Of a DNA stretch of 64,000 nt, positions 42,801 to 51,502 are shown piece by piece. The notes beneath the pieces were generated by a model. It was not told the origin of the DNA. It saw nothing but the letters and a program-made list of their open reading frames with translations, and did no database searches. A program made the position numbers and the translations under genes. Positions within the stretch are counted from its first letter, which is position 1. Each line of letters opens with the position of its first letter. The DNA comes from Bradyrhizobium tropiciagri. GTDB taxonomy: Bacteria > Pseudomonadota > Alphaproteobacteria > Rhizobiales > Xanthobacteraceae. The DNA is taken from assembly GCF_018130545.1 (NCBI RefSeq), contig NZ_JAFCKF010000003.1:496001-560000 (forward strand), written 5' to 3'.

Positions 42801-43571
42801 CTAGTTCATCGGAGCGAGCTGGCGCATGACGCCGTTGAAGTAGTCGAAATAGGTGCTCATCATCGCCGCGAGCACGGCGGCGAATATCAGGAAGCCGACC
42901 ATGATCGAGAGCGGAACGCCGACGAAATAGACCTGCATCTGCGGCATCAGCCGCGCCAGCACGCCGAGCCCGATGTTGAAGACCAGGCCGAACACCAGGA
43001 ACGGCGCCGACAGTTGCAGGCCGATCTTGAAGGCGGCGGAGAACGCCGAGGTCGCGAGCGCGGCGACGTCGCCGGTCGGCATGATCTCGCCCGGCGAGAA
43101 GATCCGGTAGCTCTCGCTCAGCGCCGCGATGACGAGGTAGTGACTGTCGGTGGCGAACAGGAGCGTCAGGCCGAGGATGGTGAGGAAATTGCCGACGATC
43201 TGGCCCTGCTGCCCCTGGGTCGGATCGACGGCGGTGACGAAACCGAGGCCGAGCTGCTGTGCGATCACCGAGCCCGCGACGTTGAGCGCCGACAGCGTCA
43301 CCCGCGCGGTGGCGCCGAGCACGATGCCGATGATGAGCTCATGCACCATCAGGACGCCGAGTGCGGCGATCGACGTCAGGTCGACATGATAGGCATTGCG
43401 ATGCAGCGGCAGGATGATGAGCGTCAGCAGCAGCGCGATCGACAGCTTGACCCGCGCCGGAATGTTGCTCTCGCCGAAACCGGGCAACAGCATCACCATC
43501 GCGCCCACGCGCGCGAAGACCAGCACGAAGATTGCGGCCAGCGCCGGCAGCAGGGAGACATCGATGCGCAT
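42801..43571 (-). CDS. fliR: Flagellar export gate protein FliR
   Basis: A 256-residue protein with six predicted membrane helices (MVMLLPGFGESNIPARVKLS, MVHELIIGIVLGATARVTLS and FLIFAAVLAAMMSTYFDYFN). The GFGESNIPARVKL start is typical of FliR. It forms part of the FliP-FliQ-FliR export core. It lies between fliQ (18 bp upstream) and flhB (10 bp downstream). Confidence 0.96.
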   Translation of the reverse strand: MRIDVSLLPALAAIFVLVFARVGAMVMLLPGFGESNIPARVKLSIALLLTLIILPLHRNAYHVDLTSIAALGVLMVHELIIGIVLGATARVTLSALNVAGSVIAQQLGLGFVTAVDPTQGQQGQIVGNFLTILGLTLLFATDSHYLVIAALSESYRIFSPGEIMPTGDVAALATSAFSAAFKIGLQLSAPFLVFGLVFNIGLGVLARLMPQMQVYFVGVPLSIMVGFLIFAAVLAAMMSTYFDYFNGVMRQLAPMN

Positions 43572-43589
43572 GACCGCGGCATTAGTGCA

Positions 43590-43853
43590 TCAACCGCCGA
43601 TGATTCGCGACGAAATCCGCATCATGTGGCTTGAGAGCGAGTCCGCCATGAACGGCAGCGCCAGCAGCAATGTGACGAAGATCGCGAGGATCTTCGGCAC
43701 GAAGACCAGCGTCTGTTCCTGGATCTGGGTCAGCGCCTGGAACAGCGACACCACGACGCCGACCACCAGGCCGACCACCATCAGGGGCGACGACACGATC
43801 ACGATCGTCCAGATTGCATCGCGCGCCACGTCGAGAGTTTCAGGGCCGGTCAT
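43590..43853 (-). CDS. fliQ: Flagellar export gate protein FliQ
   Basis: An 87-residue protein with two membrane helices (AIWTIVIVSSPLMVVGLVVGVVVSLF, and IFVTLLLALPFMADSL) and the FQALTQIQEQTLVFVPKI motif characteristic of FliQ. It forms the export gate with FliP and FliR. fliP itself is on the other strand at 46406. Confidence 0.96.
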   Translation of the reverse strand: MTGPETLDVARDAIWTIVIVSSPLMVVGLVVGVVVSLFQALTQIQEQTLVFVPKILAIFVTLLLALPFMADSLSSHMMRISSRIIGG

Positions 43854-43885
43854 TGTTGTTCTCGCTTGCTGGTTGGTTGTTTGCG

Positions 43886-44206
43886 TCAGATCGGCATCTT
43901 CATGATGTCTTCATAGGCCTGGATCACGCGATCGCGGACCGAGACCAGCGTCGACACCGCAACGTCGGTGTCTGCGACCGCGGTCACCACGTCCATCACG
44001 TTGGCCTTGCCCGAGGCCATCGCCATGGTCTGCGCGTCGGATTTCTTGCCGGCTTCCAGCACGCTGCCGACGGAATCCTTCAGCAGCGCGCTGAACGACG
44101 GACCGGCGGCGGCCTGCCCGCCCAGGCTGGCCTTCTCGGCGCCGCCGCGCTCCATCATCCTGGCGAGGCTGGCGTAGGCGTTGGCGGCGACTGTCGGTGT
44201 AGCCAT
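43886..44206 (-). CDS. fliE: Flagellar basal-body adaptor FliE
   Basis: A 106-residue protein with the FliE signature: SFSALLKDSVGSVLEAGKKS, DVVTAVADTDVAVSTLVSVR and the C-terminal RVIQAYEDIMKMPI. FliE connects the MS ring to the proximal rod. It lies between flgC and fliQ in the operon. Confidence 0.95.
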   Translation of the reverse strand: MATPTVAANAYASLARMMERGGAEKASLGGQAAAGPSFSALLKDSVGSVLEAGKKSDAQTMAMASGKANVMDVVTAVADTDVAVSTLVSVRDRVIQAYEDIMKMPI

Positions 44207-44232
44207 GAGTTACGTTCCCTGTTCTTGTTGCG

Positions 44233-44658
44233 TCAGGACTTGAGGATGTCGAGCGTGCGCTGGATCATCCGCCGCGTCGCGCTGATGATGTTGAGGTTCG
44301 CCTCATAGGAGCGCTGGGCGTCGCGCATGTCGGTCATTTCGACCATCGCATTGACGTTCGGATATTTGACGTTGCCGGAGGCATCCGCCGCCGGATTGCC
44401 CGGCTCGTGCTTGATCCGGAATGACGATTGGTCGGGGCGAATCCGGCCGAGCGTCACGACCTGGGCATCCAGCGTGCGATCGAGCGCCGAGGAGAAGGTC
44501 GGCACCTTGCGGCGGTAGGGATCGCCGCCCGCGGTCTGCGCCGTCGAATCGGCGTTGGCGATATTTTCCGAGATCACCCGCATCCGCCCCGCCTGCGCGC
44601 GCAGGCCCGAGGTCGCAATGCTCATCGAGCGGGCGAAATCGCTTGTTCCATCTGCCAT
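44233..44658 (-). CDS. flgC: Proximal rod protein FlgC
   Basis: A 141-residue rod protein. The N-terminal motif SGLRAQAGRMRVISENIANA and the C-terminal NVNAMVEMTDMRDAQRSYEA, then MIQRTLDIL, are the conserved rod helices. It follows flgB by 27 bp in the same operon. Confidence 0.96.
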   Translation of the reverse strand: MADGTSDFARSMSIATSGLRAQAGRMRVISENIANADSTAQTAGGDPYRRKVPTFSSALDRTLDAQVVTLGRIRPDQSSFRIKHEPGNPAADASGNVKYPNVNAMVEMTDMRDAQRSYEANLNIISATRRMIQRTLDILKS

Positions 44659-44685
44659 GGGATCCTCCTGCCACCGTTAAATGGC

Positions 44686-45096
44686 CTAGCCCTTGCCGAT
44701 CGCGGTTTTGAGGAGATGCAGGCTCTTGCTGTAGAGCGAGGTGGCGGCGGCGAAGTCCATCTGGTTGGCCGACACTTTCAGCATCTGCTCCTCGAGATTG
44801 ACCGCGTTGCCGGCCGGGCGGGTCTGGAACCCGCTCTTGCCGCGATCATTGTCGAAGCTGTCGGGCGCGCCGGACGCCGCCATATGGGTGGCGCTGGTTT
44901 GCATCATCGGCAGCGTTCCCATGCCGGCGCCGACGGCCGTCCCGCCCTTGTCGAACTTCGGCTCGACCAGGTCGCGCGGCCGGAAGTTCGGCGTGTCGGA
45001 ATTGGAAATGTTCTCGGCGAGCACTCGCTGGCGCTCCTGATGCCACTGCATCTTGGTGCGCAACGCCGACAGGATCGGGAGATCGTTCATGGCCAT
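44686..45096 (-). CDS. flgB: Proximal rod protein FlgB
   Basis: A 136-residue rod protein with the N-terminal signature LRTKMQWHQERQRVLAENIS, NSDTPNFRPRDL and the C-terminal KVSANQMDFAAATSLYSKSL. It is the first gene of the minus-strand rod and export operon. A TTAA-N7-TTAA site lies 73 bp upstream of its start, the position expected for CtrA control. Confidence 0.96.
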   Translation of the reverse strand: MAMNDLPILSALRTKMQWHQERQRVLAENISNSDTPNFRPRDLVEPKFDKGGTAVGAGMGTLPMMQTSATHMAASGAPDSFDNDRGKSGFQTRPAGNAVNLEEQMLKVSANQMDFAAATSLYSKSLHLLKTAIGKG

Positions 45097-45168
45097 CGCG
45101 GCGGCTCCGTTAACCTCTTGGACGCCCCATGGGCCTTCCGAGGTAGGCAGAATTTGCCCGGTGTATGG

Positions 45169-45183
45169 TTAACGGGTGGTTAA
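45169..45183 (-). promoter_or_regulatory. CtrA-type site upstream of flgB
   Basis: TTAACGGGTGGTTAA matches TTAA-N7-TTAA exactly and lies 73 bp upstream of the flgB ATG. CtrA controls the equivalent early flagellar operons in Caulobacter. Binding is inferred. Confidence 0.75.
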
Positions 45184-45449
45184 AATATCGGACGGAGCCG
45201 TGGAGAACGCCGCAACAGCGGCCCGCGAGCGCATTTTCGCCACGAATGCTGCGTTAACCAGCACAAACCAAGACAGCGTGGGGCGCTGAGAAGTCGTTTT
45301 GGGACAAGCGATTCTTGGTTTATTAATAGAACAGTGGGCTACAAGCCTCTGGGAATTAAGAAATAAGGCGAATCTCGGGCGCGATTCGCTGGGCAAAACC
45401 GCACCTATCAATCCGCGCTCGTTGATGGCGGAAGCTGAGGAAGGCCACG
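45184..45449. other. Divergent intergenic region before fliO
   Basis: The remaining 266 bases between flgB and fliO. AT-rich stretches (TTTATTAATAGAAC around 45319-45332) could hold a fliO promoter, but no confident -35/-10 pair or second CtrA site was found. No gene seen. Confidence 0.4.
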
Positions 45450-46409
45450 ATGGCCGGGGACTCCAATATGCAAGTCATTACATTCGTCTTGGCATTCGTT
45501 GTCGTGCTGGCGCTGATCGGCGTCACCGCATGGCTCGTGCGCCGCTTCGCCGGAAACCGCCTCGGCGCCAATGCCAACCGCGGACGCATGCCGCGCCTGG
45601 CGGTGATCGACGCCGCCGCCGTCGACGGCCGCCGCCGCCTCGTGCTGGTCCGCCGCGACAATATCGAGCATCTCCTGATGATCGGCGGCCCGACCGACAT
45701 CGTCGTTGAGCCGAACATCGTCCGCGCCATGCCCGGCCGCGATCAGATGTCGAGCCGCCCCGCAGTTGCGCCCGAGGCTGCGCTACCGCGCGCGGCACCG
45801 CTGCCGGATGCCGCCTGGAACGAGAGCGAAGCCGCCCGCTCCGACACGTTCGAGCTTCCCGAACCGGAGCCGGCGCCGCGTCAGGCGCGTCCCTCCTTTG
45901 CCGACGAGCTGCGCCGGCCCCCGCCGCCGCTCGCCGAGCGTCGCAGCGATCCGCTGGCCGGCTTCACGCCCGAGCGCGGCGAGCCGCGGCCCGATCCGAT
46001 GCCGCCGCGGCTGCCGCAGCGCTCTGAACCCGCCATTCCGCGTCCGCCGCGTGCCGCCGAGCCGCCGAAGGCACCGCCGCCGCTGCGCGCGCCCGAGCGT
46101 GCCGTGACGCCGCCGCCACCGCCTCCCCCGGCTCCGCCGCCGATCGCAGCCCAGACGCCTCCGCCCCCGCCGCCGGCATCGAACGCCGATGCCAATCTCG
46201 CCGAGATGGCACAGCGGCTCGAGGCGGCATTGCGCCGCCCGACCGGCGCAGGCGAGACCGTCGCGCCACCGGTTGCCCCCGAGGCGCCGCCGGTCCGCGC
46301 CCCGCGCAGCGAGCCGCCCGCCCCGCCCCCAGGCGGACAGAAGAGCGGCTTCGAGAATCTCGAAGACGAGATGGCCTCGCTGCTCGGCCGACCGAAGAAT
46401 CCTTCGTGA
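45450..46409 (+). CDS. fliO: FliO-like flagellar biosynthesis protein with long Pro-rich tail
   Basis: A 319-residue protein. One membrane helix (VITFVLAFVVVLALIGVTAW) is followed by the FliO-type small cytoplasmic domain (RMPRLAVIDAAAVDGRRRLV, DNIEHLLMIGGPTDIVVEPN). Residues ~115-300 are Pro/Ala-rich and low complexity, far longer than a typical FliO tail. FliO helps assemble the FliPQR export gate. It is followed by fliP with a GTGA overlap, which confirms the assignment. Confidence 0.85.
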   Translation: MAGDSNMQVITFVLAFVVVLALIGVTAWLVRRFAGNRLGANANRGRMPRLAVIDAAAVDGRRRLVLVRRDNIEHLLMIGGPTDIVVEPNIVRAMPGRDQMSSRPAVAPEAALPRAAPLPDAAWNESEAARSDTFELPEPEPAPRQARPSFADELRRPPPPLAERRSDPLAGFTPERGEPRPDPMPPRLPQRSEPAIPRPPRAAEPPKAPPPLRAPERAVTPPPPPPPAPPPIAAQTPPPPPPASNADANLAEMAQRLEAALRRPTGAGETVAPPVAPEAPPVRAPRSEPPAPPPGGQKSGFENLEDEMASLLGRPKNPS

Positions 46410-47158
46410 GGTTCGGGACAGTCCCGCGTAGAGTTTTTTTCATCGCTGTCCTGATCGCCGCCGGATCCTTCGCCGATCCGGCGATGGCGCAGGACATCAG
46501 CATCAACCTCGGCGGCGGCAATGGCGGCGTGACCGAGCGCGCGATCCAGCTGATCGCGCTGCTCACGGTACTGTCGATCGCACCGTCGATCCTGGTCATG
46601 ATGACGTCGTTCACGCGCATCGTGGTGGTGCTGTCGCTGCTGCGCACCGCGCTCGGCACCGCCACCGCGCCGCCGAACTCGGTGATGATCGCGCTGGCGA
46701 TGTTCCTCACCGCCTTCGTGATGGGGCCGGTACTGCAGAAATCCTATGACGACGGCATCAAGCCGCTGGTCGCCAACCAGATCGGCGTCGAGGAGGCATT
46801 GCAGCGCGCCTCGGTGCCGTTGCGCGGCTTCATGCAGAAGAACGTCCGCGAGAAGGACCTGAAGCTGTTCATGGACCTCTCCGGCGAACCGCCGCCGGCG
46901 ACGCCCGAGGAGATGTCGCTGCGCATCCTGGTGCCGGCCTTCATGATCTCCGAGCTGAAACGCGCCTTCGAGATCGGCTTCCTGCTGTTCCTGCCGTTCC
47001 TGATCATCGACCTCGTGGTCGCCTCGGTCCTGATGTCGATGGGCATGATGATGCTGCCGCCGGTGGTGGTCTCGCTGCCGTTCAAGCTGATCTTCTTCGT
47101 GCTGGTCGACGGCTGGGCCTTGGTTGCCGGCAGCCTGGTGCAGAGTTACGGGGGGTAG
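46406..47158 (+). CDS. fliP: Flagellar export gate protein FliP
   Basis: A 250-residue protein with an N-terminal signal sequence (VPRRVFFIAVLIAAGSFADP) and four membrane helices. Signatures are LSIAPSILVMMTSFTRIVVV, LGTATAPPNSVMIALAMFLT and MGMMMLPPVVVSLPFKLIFF. It nucleates the FliPQR export channel. The start is GTG at 46406, overlapping the fliO stop. Confidence 0.97.
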   Translation: MRFGTVPRRVFFIAVLIAAGSFADPAMAQDISINLGGGNGGVTERAIQLIALLTVLSIAPSILVMMTSFTRIVVVLSLLRTALGTATAPPNSVMIALAMFLTAFVMGPVLQKSYDDGIKPLVANQIGVEEALQRASVPLRGFMQKNVREKDLKLFMDLSGEPPPATPEEMSLRILVPAFMISELKRAFEIGFLLFLPFLIIDLVVASVLMSMGMMMLPPVVVSLPFKLIFFVLVDGWALVAGSLVQSYGG

Positions 47159-47243
47159 CCCCGCGAAACATTCATAGGCTCTCTGCTGGATCGGCGGTGC
47201 CGTTGCACTATCATGCGCAGCACCGTATCCAGGGAGCCGTGCC

Positions 47244-48131
47244 GTGCAGCAGCCATTCGACCGCGCCGCAGAAGATCTCGGCAACGCCATCCATCTCGAG
47301 CATGTCAATGTGCAGGTGCCCGACCAGCGCCTCGCCACGCTGTTCTATGTCGCCGGCATCGGGCTGACCCGCGATCCCTATCTGATGGTCTCCGACAGCA
47401 ACATGTGGGTGAATGCCGGCCGCAGCCAGTTTCATCTGCCGAGCGGCAAGCAGCAGGTACTGCGCGGCCATACGTCAATCGTGATCGCCGGACGGCAGGC
47501 GCTGCTCGCGCGCCTTGCCGCGGTCGCGCCGAAGCTCGAAGGCACCGCGTTCAGCTATCGTGAGCACAATGATCACGTCGAAGCTGTTTGTCCCTGGGGC
47601 AACCGCTTGCGCTGCTACGAACCCGACGCCGAGCGCTTCGGACGCATCGCGCTCGGCATGCCCTATGTCGAATTCGCCGTACCGCGCGGCACCGCTGAAG
47701 CGATCAGCCGGTTCTATCCGGAGATCATGGGCATCCCGGCCAGCGTCGTGAACGGCGACGGCGTCGTCGCGCGCGCCAAGGTCGGCAAGGATCAGTATCT
47801 GCAATTCCGCGAGACCGATGAAGCGCAAGGCGAGTTCGACGGCCATCACGTCCAGATCTACATCACCGACTTCTCGGGCCCCTACAAGCGCCTGCGCGAA
47901 CGCAATCTGGTCTCGCGCGAGGACAATCAGTACCAGTATCGCTTCTGCGACATCGTCGATCCCGCCAATGGCCGGCACCTGTTCACCGTCGAGCACGAGG
48001 TGCGCAGCGCCACCCATCCGATGTATCTGCGGCCGCTGGTCAACCGCAATCCAGCACAGACCAACCGCACCTTCGCCAATGGCTACGATCAGGCGCCATG
48101 GGCGATGGGGCCTGACCAGTATGATGGATGA
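47244..48131 (+). CDS. VOC (glyoxalase/dioxygenase fold) family protein
   Basis: A 295-residue protein with two VOC-type beta-alpha-beta units. The first begins HLEHVNVQVPDQRLATLFYV; the second begins MPYVEFAVPRGTAEAISRFY and includes DGHHVQIYITDFSGPYKRLR. The potential metal ligands include His20 or His22, Glu in CYEPDAER and His in GHHVQIY. The enzyme could be a dioxygenase or isomerase; the substrate is unknown. The start is GTG at 47244 after AGGGAG. It is followed by the PLP enzyme at 48186. Confidence 0.82.
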   Translation: MQQPFDRAAEDLGNAIHLEHVNVQVPDQRLATLFYVAGIGLTRDPYLMVSDSNMWVNAGRSQFHLPSGKQQVLRGHTSIVIAGRQALLARLAAVAPKLEGTAFSYREHNDHVEAVCPWGNRLRCYEPDAERFGRIALGMPYVEFAVPRGTAEAISRFYPEIMGIPASVVNGDGVVARAKVGKDQYLQFRETDEAQGEFDGHHVQIYITDFSGPYKRLRERNLVSREDNQYQYRFCDIVDPANGRHLFTVEHEVRSATHPMYLRPLVNRNPAQTNRTFANGYDQAPWAMGPDQYDG

Positions 48132-48185
48132 GCCGCACGCTCGTCCGCATCACGACATCATCTGCAATGCCAGCCACGAGACGAC

Positions 48186-49337
48186 ATGCTTCCCTCCCAG
48201 CGCCATCTGTTCGAGATCCCCCGTGAGGTCTGCTACCTGAATTCGGCGTCCTACAGCCCCCTGCCGCTGAAGACGCTCGACGCCGGCCGCATGGCGGTCG
48301 GACGCAAGGGCCAGCCCTGGACGATCGACGCCGGTTTCGCCGGCCGCCAGCATGAACGCGCCCGCAACTCGGCAGCGCGCCTGATCAACGCCGACGCGAA
48401 CGACGTCGCGCTGATCCCGTCGATCAGCTACGGCGTCGCGACAATGGCGAAGGCGCTGACCATTCCCCGCGGCACGCGCGTCATCGTGCTGGAGAACGAT
48501 CACTCCTCGCCGGTGCTGGAATGGCACACCCGCGCCGAGGCGCAGGGTTTTGTCGTCGACACCGTACGCCAGCCCGCCGACGGCGACTGGACGTCGGCGG
48601 TGCTGGCAACGATCGAGCGATCAGGCGCGCCGCCGGTCGGCCTCGCCTCGATCTCCTCGGTGCACTGGTCGGACGGCGGTTTGATCGACGTCGACAAGGT
48701 GCAGGCGGCGCTGCGGCGGCACGGCGCTGTCTTCGTGATCGATGCGACGCAGAGCGCCGGTGTCGTGGCGATGGACGTGACAAAACTCGATCCGGACGCG
48801 GTGATCTTTCCGACCTACAAATGGCTGATCGGCCCCTACGGCCGCGCCTTCCTCTACGTTGCCAAACGCCACCAGAACGGTGTGCCGCTGGAGCAGACCT
48901 CGGCCGGCCGCCGCAACGTCAACTCCGAGAACCCGGTCTATTTCGGCGATCTCGGCTATGTCGACAACGCAACGCGTTACGACATGGGCGAGCGCGATCA
49001 TTTCATCACGCTGGAGATGGCCTCGATCGGCATGGAGATGATGGCGGAATGGGGGGCCGCTGCCGTCAGCGCGCGGGTCGCTATGCTGAACCAACGGATC
49101 GCCGACGGTGTCGGTGATCTCAAGCTCAACATGCCGGCGCCGGGCGTGCGCGCGCCGCATATCCTGAGCCTCGGCATGGCGGGCGGCATCCCGAAGGAGC
49201 TGATCGCGCGGCTTGCCGCCGAGAACATCCACGTCGCGCTGCGGCTGGGGCGGATGCGGATCTCGCCGCATGTCTTCAACGACGAGGCCGATGTCGACCG
49301 CCTCGTCGCTGTGTTGACGAAATCGCTGCGCGATTAG
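48186..49337 (+). CDS. Aminotransferase class V-fold PLP enzyme
   Basis: A 383-residue class V PLP-dependent enzyme. Asp187 in VIDATQS binds the PLP nitrogen, and Lys212 (FPTYKWLIGPYGR) is the expected Schiff-base lysine. Related proteins include isopenicillin N epimerase-like and cysteine desulfurase-like enzymes; no persulfide Cys loop is evident. It lies 55 bp downstream of the VOC protein on the same strand. Its stop overlaps the stop of the convergent MFS gene by 4 bases. Confidence 0.9.
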   Translation: MLPSQRHLFEIPREVCYLNSASYSPLPLKTLDAGRMAVGRKGQPWTIDAGFAGRQHERARNSAARLINADANDVALIPSISYGVATMAKALTIPRGTRVIVLENDHSSPVLEWHTRAEAQGFVVDTVRQPADGDWTSAVLATIERSGAPPVGLASISSVHWSDGGLIDVDKVQAALRRHGAVFVIDATQSAGVVAMDVTKLDPDAVIFPTYKWLIGPYGRAFLYVAKRHQNGVPLEQTSAGRRNVNSENPVYFGDLGYVDNATRYDMGERDHFITLEMASIGMEMMAEWGAAAVSARVAMLNQRIADGVGDLKLNMPAPGVRAPHILSLGMAGGIPKELIARLAAENIHVALRLGRMRISPHVFNDEADVDRLVAVLTKSLRD

Positions 49338-50575
49338 CTCGGCTTACGGCCCAGCGCGGCGACGCTGACCAGTTCGATCGCCAGTGCGACGGCCACGCCG
49401 GCCGCACCGATCACGAACAACAGCGCGTAATTGCCACCGCTCTGCGCGAACAGGTAAGAGAGGCCGTACGCGCCCGCCGCCTGGAACAGTGCGAAGGTCG
49501 TGGTGGCCTGCGCCCACGCGGAGCGCTGGCTCGCGGCCGAATGCGGGATCAGCTCGTGGATGCGGCCGATCACCAGCGGCACGATGCCGGGCGTGAAGCC
49601 GCCGACGATCAAGCTCGACACGATCAGCGCGACGGGCGACGTGGTCACGGCGGGTAGCGCGACCGCAATGGCCTCGATCAGGAAAGCCGCGCGCAGCGCC
49701 GCAGCGAAGCCGGAGCGATCGGCGAGATGTCCGGTCAACAGCGGGCCGACCACGGCGCCGATGCCGTACAGCACCCAGTAATAAGAACCTGCCGCGATCC
49801 CCTGCCCGAGGCCGCGGGCCACGAAATCGACCAGGAACACCATGTGCGGCACCAGTGCCAGCGCGTTGAGGCCGTATTCCAGGCACAGCGCGATCACGAG
49901 CGGTGAGCGCACGCCGTGCGACGCGACGTGCGGCTCGGCTGCAGCATGCGCGACAGGCACGTCCGCCGGCCACGCCTTCCAGCTGATCAGGGTCAACACC
50001 GCCGACAGCACGCCAAGGCCGTACCAGGCCTGCTTGACGCCCTGCTGCAGCAATAGCGGCACCAGCGTGCCTGATGCAGCCACGCCGAGGCCAACGCCGG
50101 CGAAGATCACGCCACCGATCAGGCCACGCTTGCTCGGCACTGTGTGCGGCAGGATCGCGGTCGCCGCCAGCACCATAATCACGCCACCACTGATGCCCGC
50201 GAGGAAACGGAATCCGAAGAACCAGATGAAGGAGATCGGCACCGCGCAGGCAAAGCAGGTGACGGCAGCCAGCAGCATCATGCCGCGTAGCGCCCACACC
50301 GAGCCGATCCGCGCGCCGAGATCGCGGGCGATCAATGCTCCGGCGAGATAGCCGGCCAAATTGGCGGCACCGAGATAGACCGCTTCCGCCGGCGTGAACC
50401 ACTTGGCAGCGATCAGCGCCGGGATCAGCGGCGTGTAGGCAAAACGCGCGAGCCCAAGCCCGACCAGCGAGGCGCACAGCCCCGCGACCGCGAACAGCCA
50501 CAGCGGCCCGCCTGCATCGCGATGCGGCGCGGCGTGATGACATCCGTGATGATCGACATTGGCTGACATGGACAT
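49334..50575 (-). CDS. YbfB/YjiJ family MFS transporter
   Basis: A 413-residue major facilitator with 12 predicted membrane helices, starting MSMSANVDHHGCHHAAPHRD. The first helix carries the YbfB/YjiJ signature LGLARFAYTPLIPALI. The His-rich cytoplasmic N-terminus (six or more His plus a Cys) is unusual and suggests metal binding. GGAGG precedes the start at 50575. It lies on the minus strand downstream of the LysR and SDR genes, which may belong to the same unit. Substrate unknown. Confidence 0.9.
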   Translation of the reverse strand: MSMSANVDHHGCHHAAPHRDAGGPLWLFAVAGLCASLVGLGLARFAYTPLIPALIAAKWFTPAEAVYLGAANLAGYLAGALIARDLGARIGSVWALRGMMLLAAVTCFACAVPISFIWFFGFRFLAGISGGVIMVLAATAILPHTVPSKRGLIGGVIFAGVGLGVAASGTLVPLLLQQGVKQAWYGLGVLSAVLTLISWKAWPADVPVAHAAAEPHVASHGVRSPLVIALCLEYGLNALALVPHMVFLVDFVARGLGQGIAAGSYYWVLYGIGAVVGPLLTGHLADRSGFAAALRAAFLIEAIAVALPAVTTSPVALIVSSLIVGGFTPGIVPLVIGRIHELIPHSAASQRSAWAQATTTFALFQAAGAYGLSYLFAQSGGNYALLFVIGAAGVAVALAIELVSVAALGRKPS

Positions 50576-50704
50576 CGCAGTAGGCCCTCCGGCCGTTCGG
50601 GACAAATGATTAGTTGCGATCGGAGCAATCGTTCACAGCGATCTCGGCCCACCTCTCCCGATCGGGAGAGGTGACGATTGGTACGACAAGTTCCGGATCG
50701 TGCT

Positions 50705-51415
50705 TCAGTGACCGGCGCTCTGGCCGCCGTCGACATGCAAGATCTCGCCCGTAACGAAGCCCGCGCCTTCCAGGAACAGCACCGCGTCGACGATGTCCTT
50801 TGCCTCACCCATGCGTCCCACCGGATGCAGCTTGGCGAGGAAATCATGGGTCTCCGGAGCATGCATCGGCGTCTTGATCACGCCGGGCGAAACCGCGTTC
50901 ACGCGAATGCCCTTGGCGGCATATTCGATCGCGAGCGACTTGGTCGCCGCGTTCAGACCGCCCTTGGTCAGCGAGGCCAGCACCGAAGGAACGTTGCTGT
51001 TGGCGTGGTCGACCAGGCTGGTCGTGATCTGCACGATGTGCCCGGAGCCCTGCTTCACCATCTCCTTGGCGACGCGGCGGGTGATGTAGAAGAAGCCGTT
51101 GAGGTTGGTCGCCAGGATCGAAGCGTAATCCTGATCGGTGTAGTCGGCGAACGGCTTGGCGATGAAGATGCCGGCATTGTTGACCAGCGTGTCGATGCGG
51201 CCGAAGCGTCCAAGCGCCTGCTTGACGATGCGCTCGGCAACCTCTGGATCGCCGATGTCGCCCGCCACGGCCAGAACGTCCGGGTCCGACGACGGCTTGA
51301 TGCTGCGCGAGTTGGCGACGACGCGATAGTTGCGGTCGCGATAACCCCTGACGATGGCCTCGCCGAGGCCCTGCGATGCACCGGTGACGATTGCGACCTT
51401 CTGCTCTGCACCCAT
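50705..51415 (-). CDS. SDR family protein with substituted catalytic tyrosine
   Basis: A 236-residue short-chain dehydrogenase fold. The cofactor motif is TGASQGLGE (11-19) and the NNAG is intact (79-82). The active-site serine is Ser133 and lysine is Lys151, but the canonical YxxxK tyrosine position is Ala147 (VLASLTK). This is either an SDR subfamily that lost Tyr or a pseudoenzyme; the same change is, to my recollection, seen in some close homologues. The start at 51415 follows GGAGAGTCATC. The LysR gene upstream is on the same strand. Confidence 0.87.
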   Translation of the reverse strand: MGAEQKVAIVTGASQGLGEAIVRGYRDRNYRVVANSRSIKPSSDPDVLAVAGDIGDPEVAERIVKQALGRFGRIDTLVNNAGIFIAKPFADYTDQDYASILATNLNGFFYITRRVAKEMVKQGSGHIVQITTSLVDHANSNVPSVLASLTKGGLNAATKSLAIEYAAKGIRVNAVSPGVIKTPMHAPETHDFLAKLHPVGRMGEAKDIVDAVLFLEGAGFVTGEILHVDGGQSAGH

Positions 51416-51502
51416 GATGACTCTCCAACAGTTGCTGAAGCGACCCAGCGCCGCCTCGATGGAGAGCAAACTAGATACATCCGCATTCCGCGCGAATGCC
51501 CG

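Noticed and set aside
45299-45709. A 136-residue ORF overlapping the start of fliO
   Set aside because: It is in another frame of fliO, whose membrane helix and overlap with fliP are clear.
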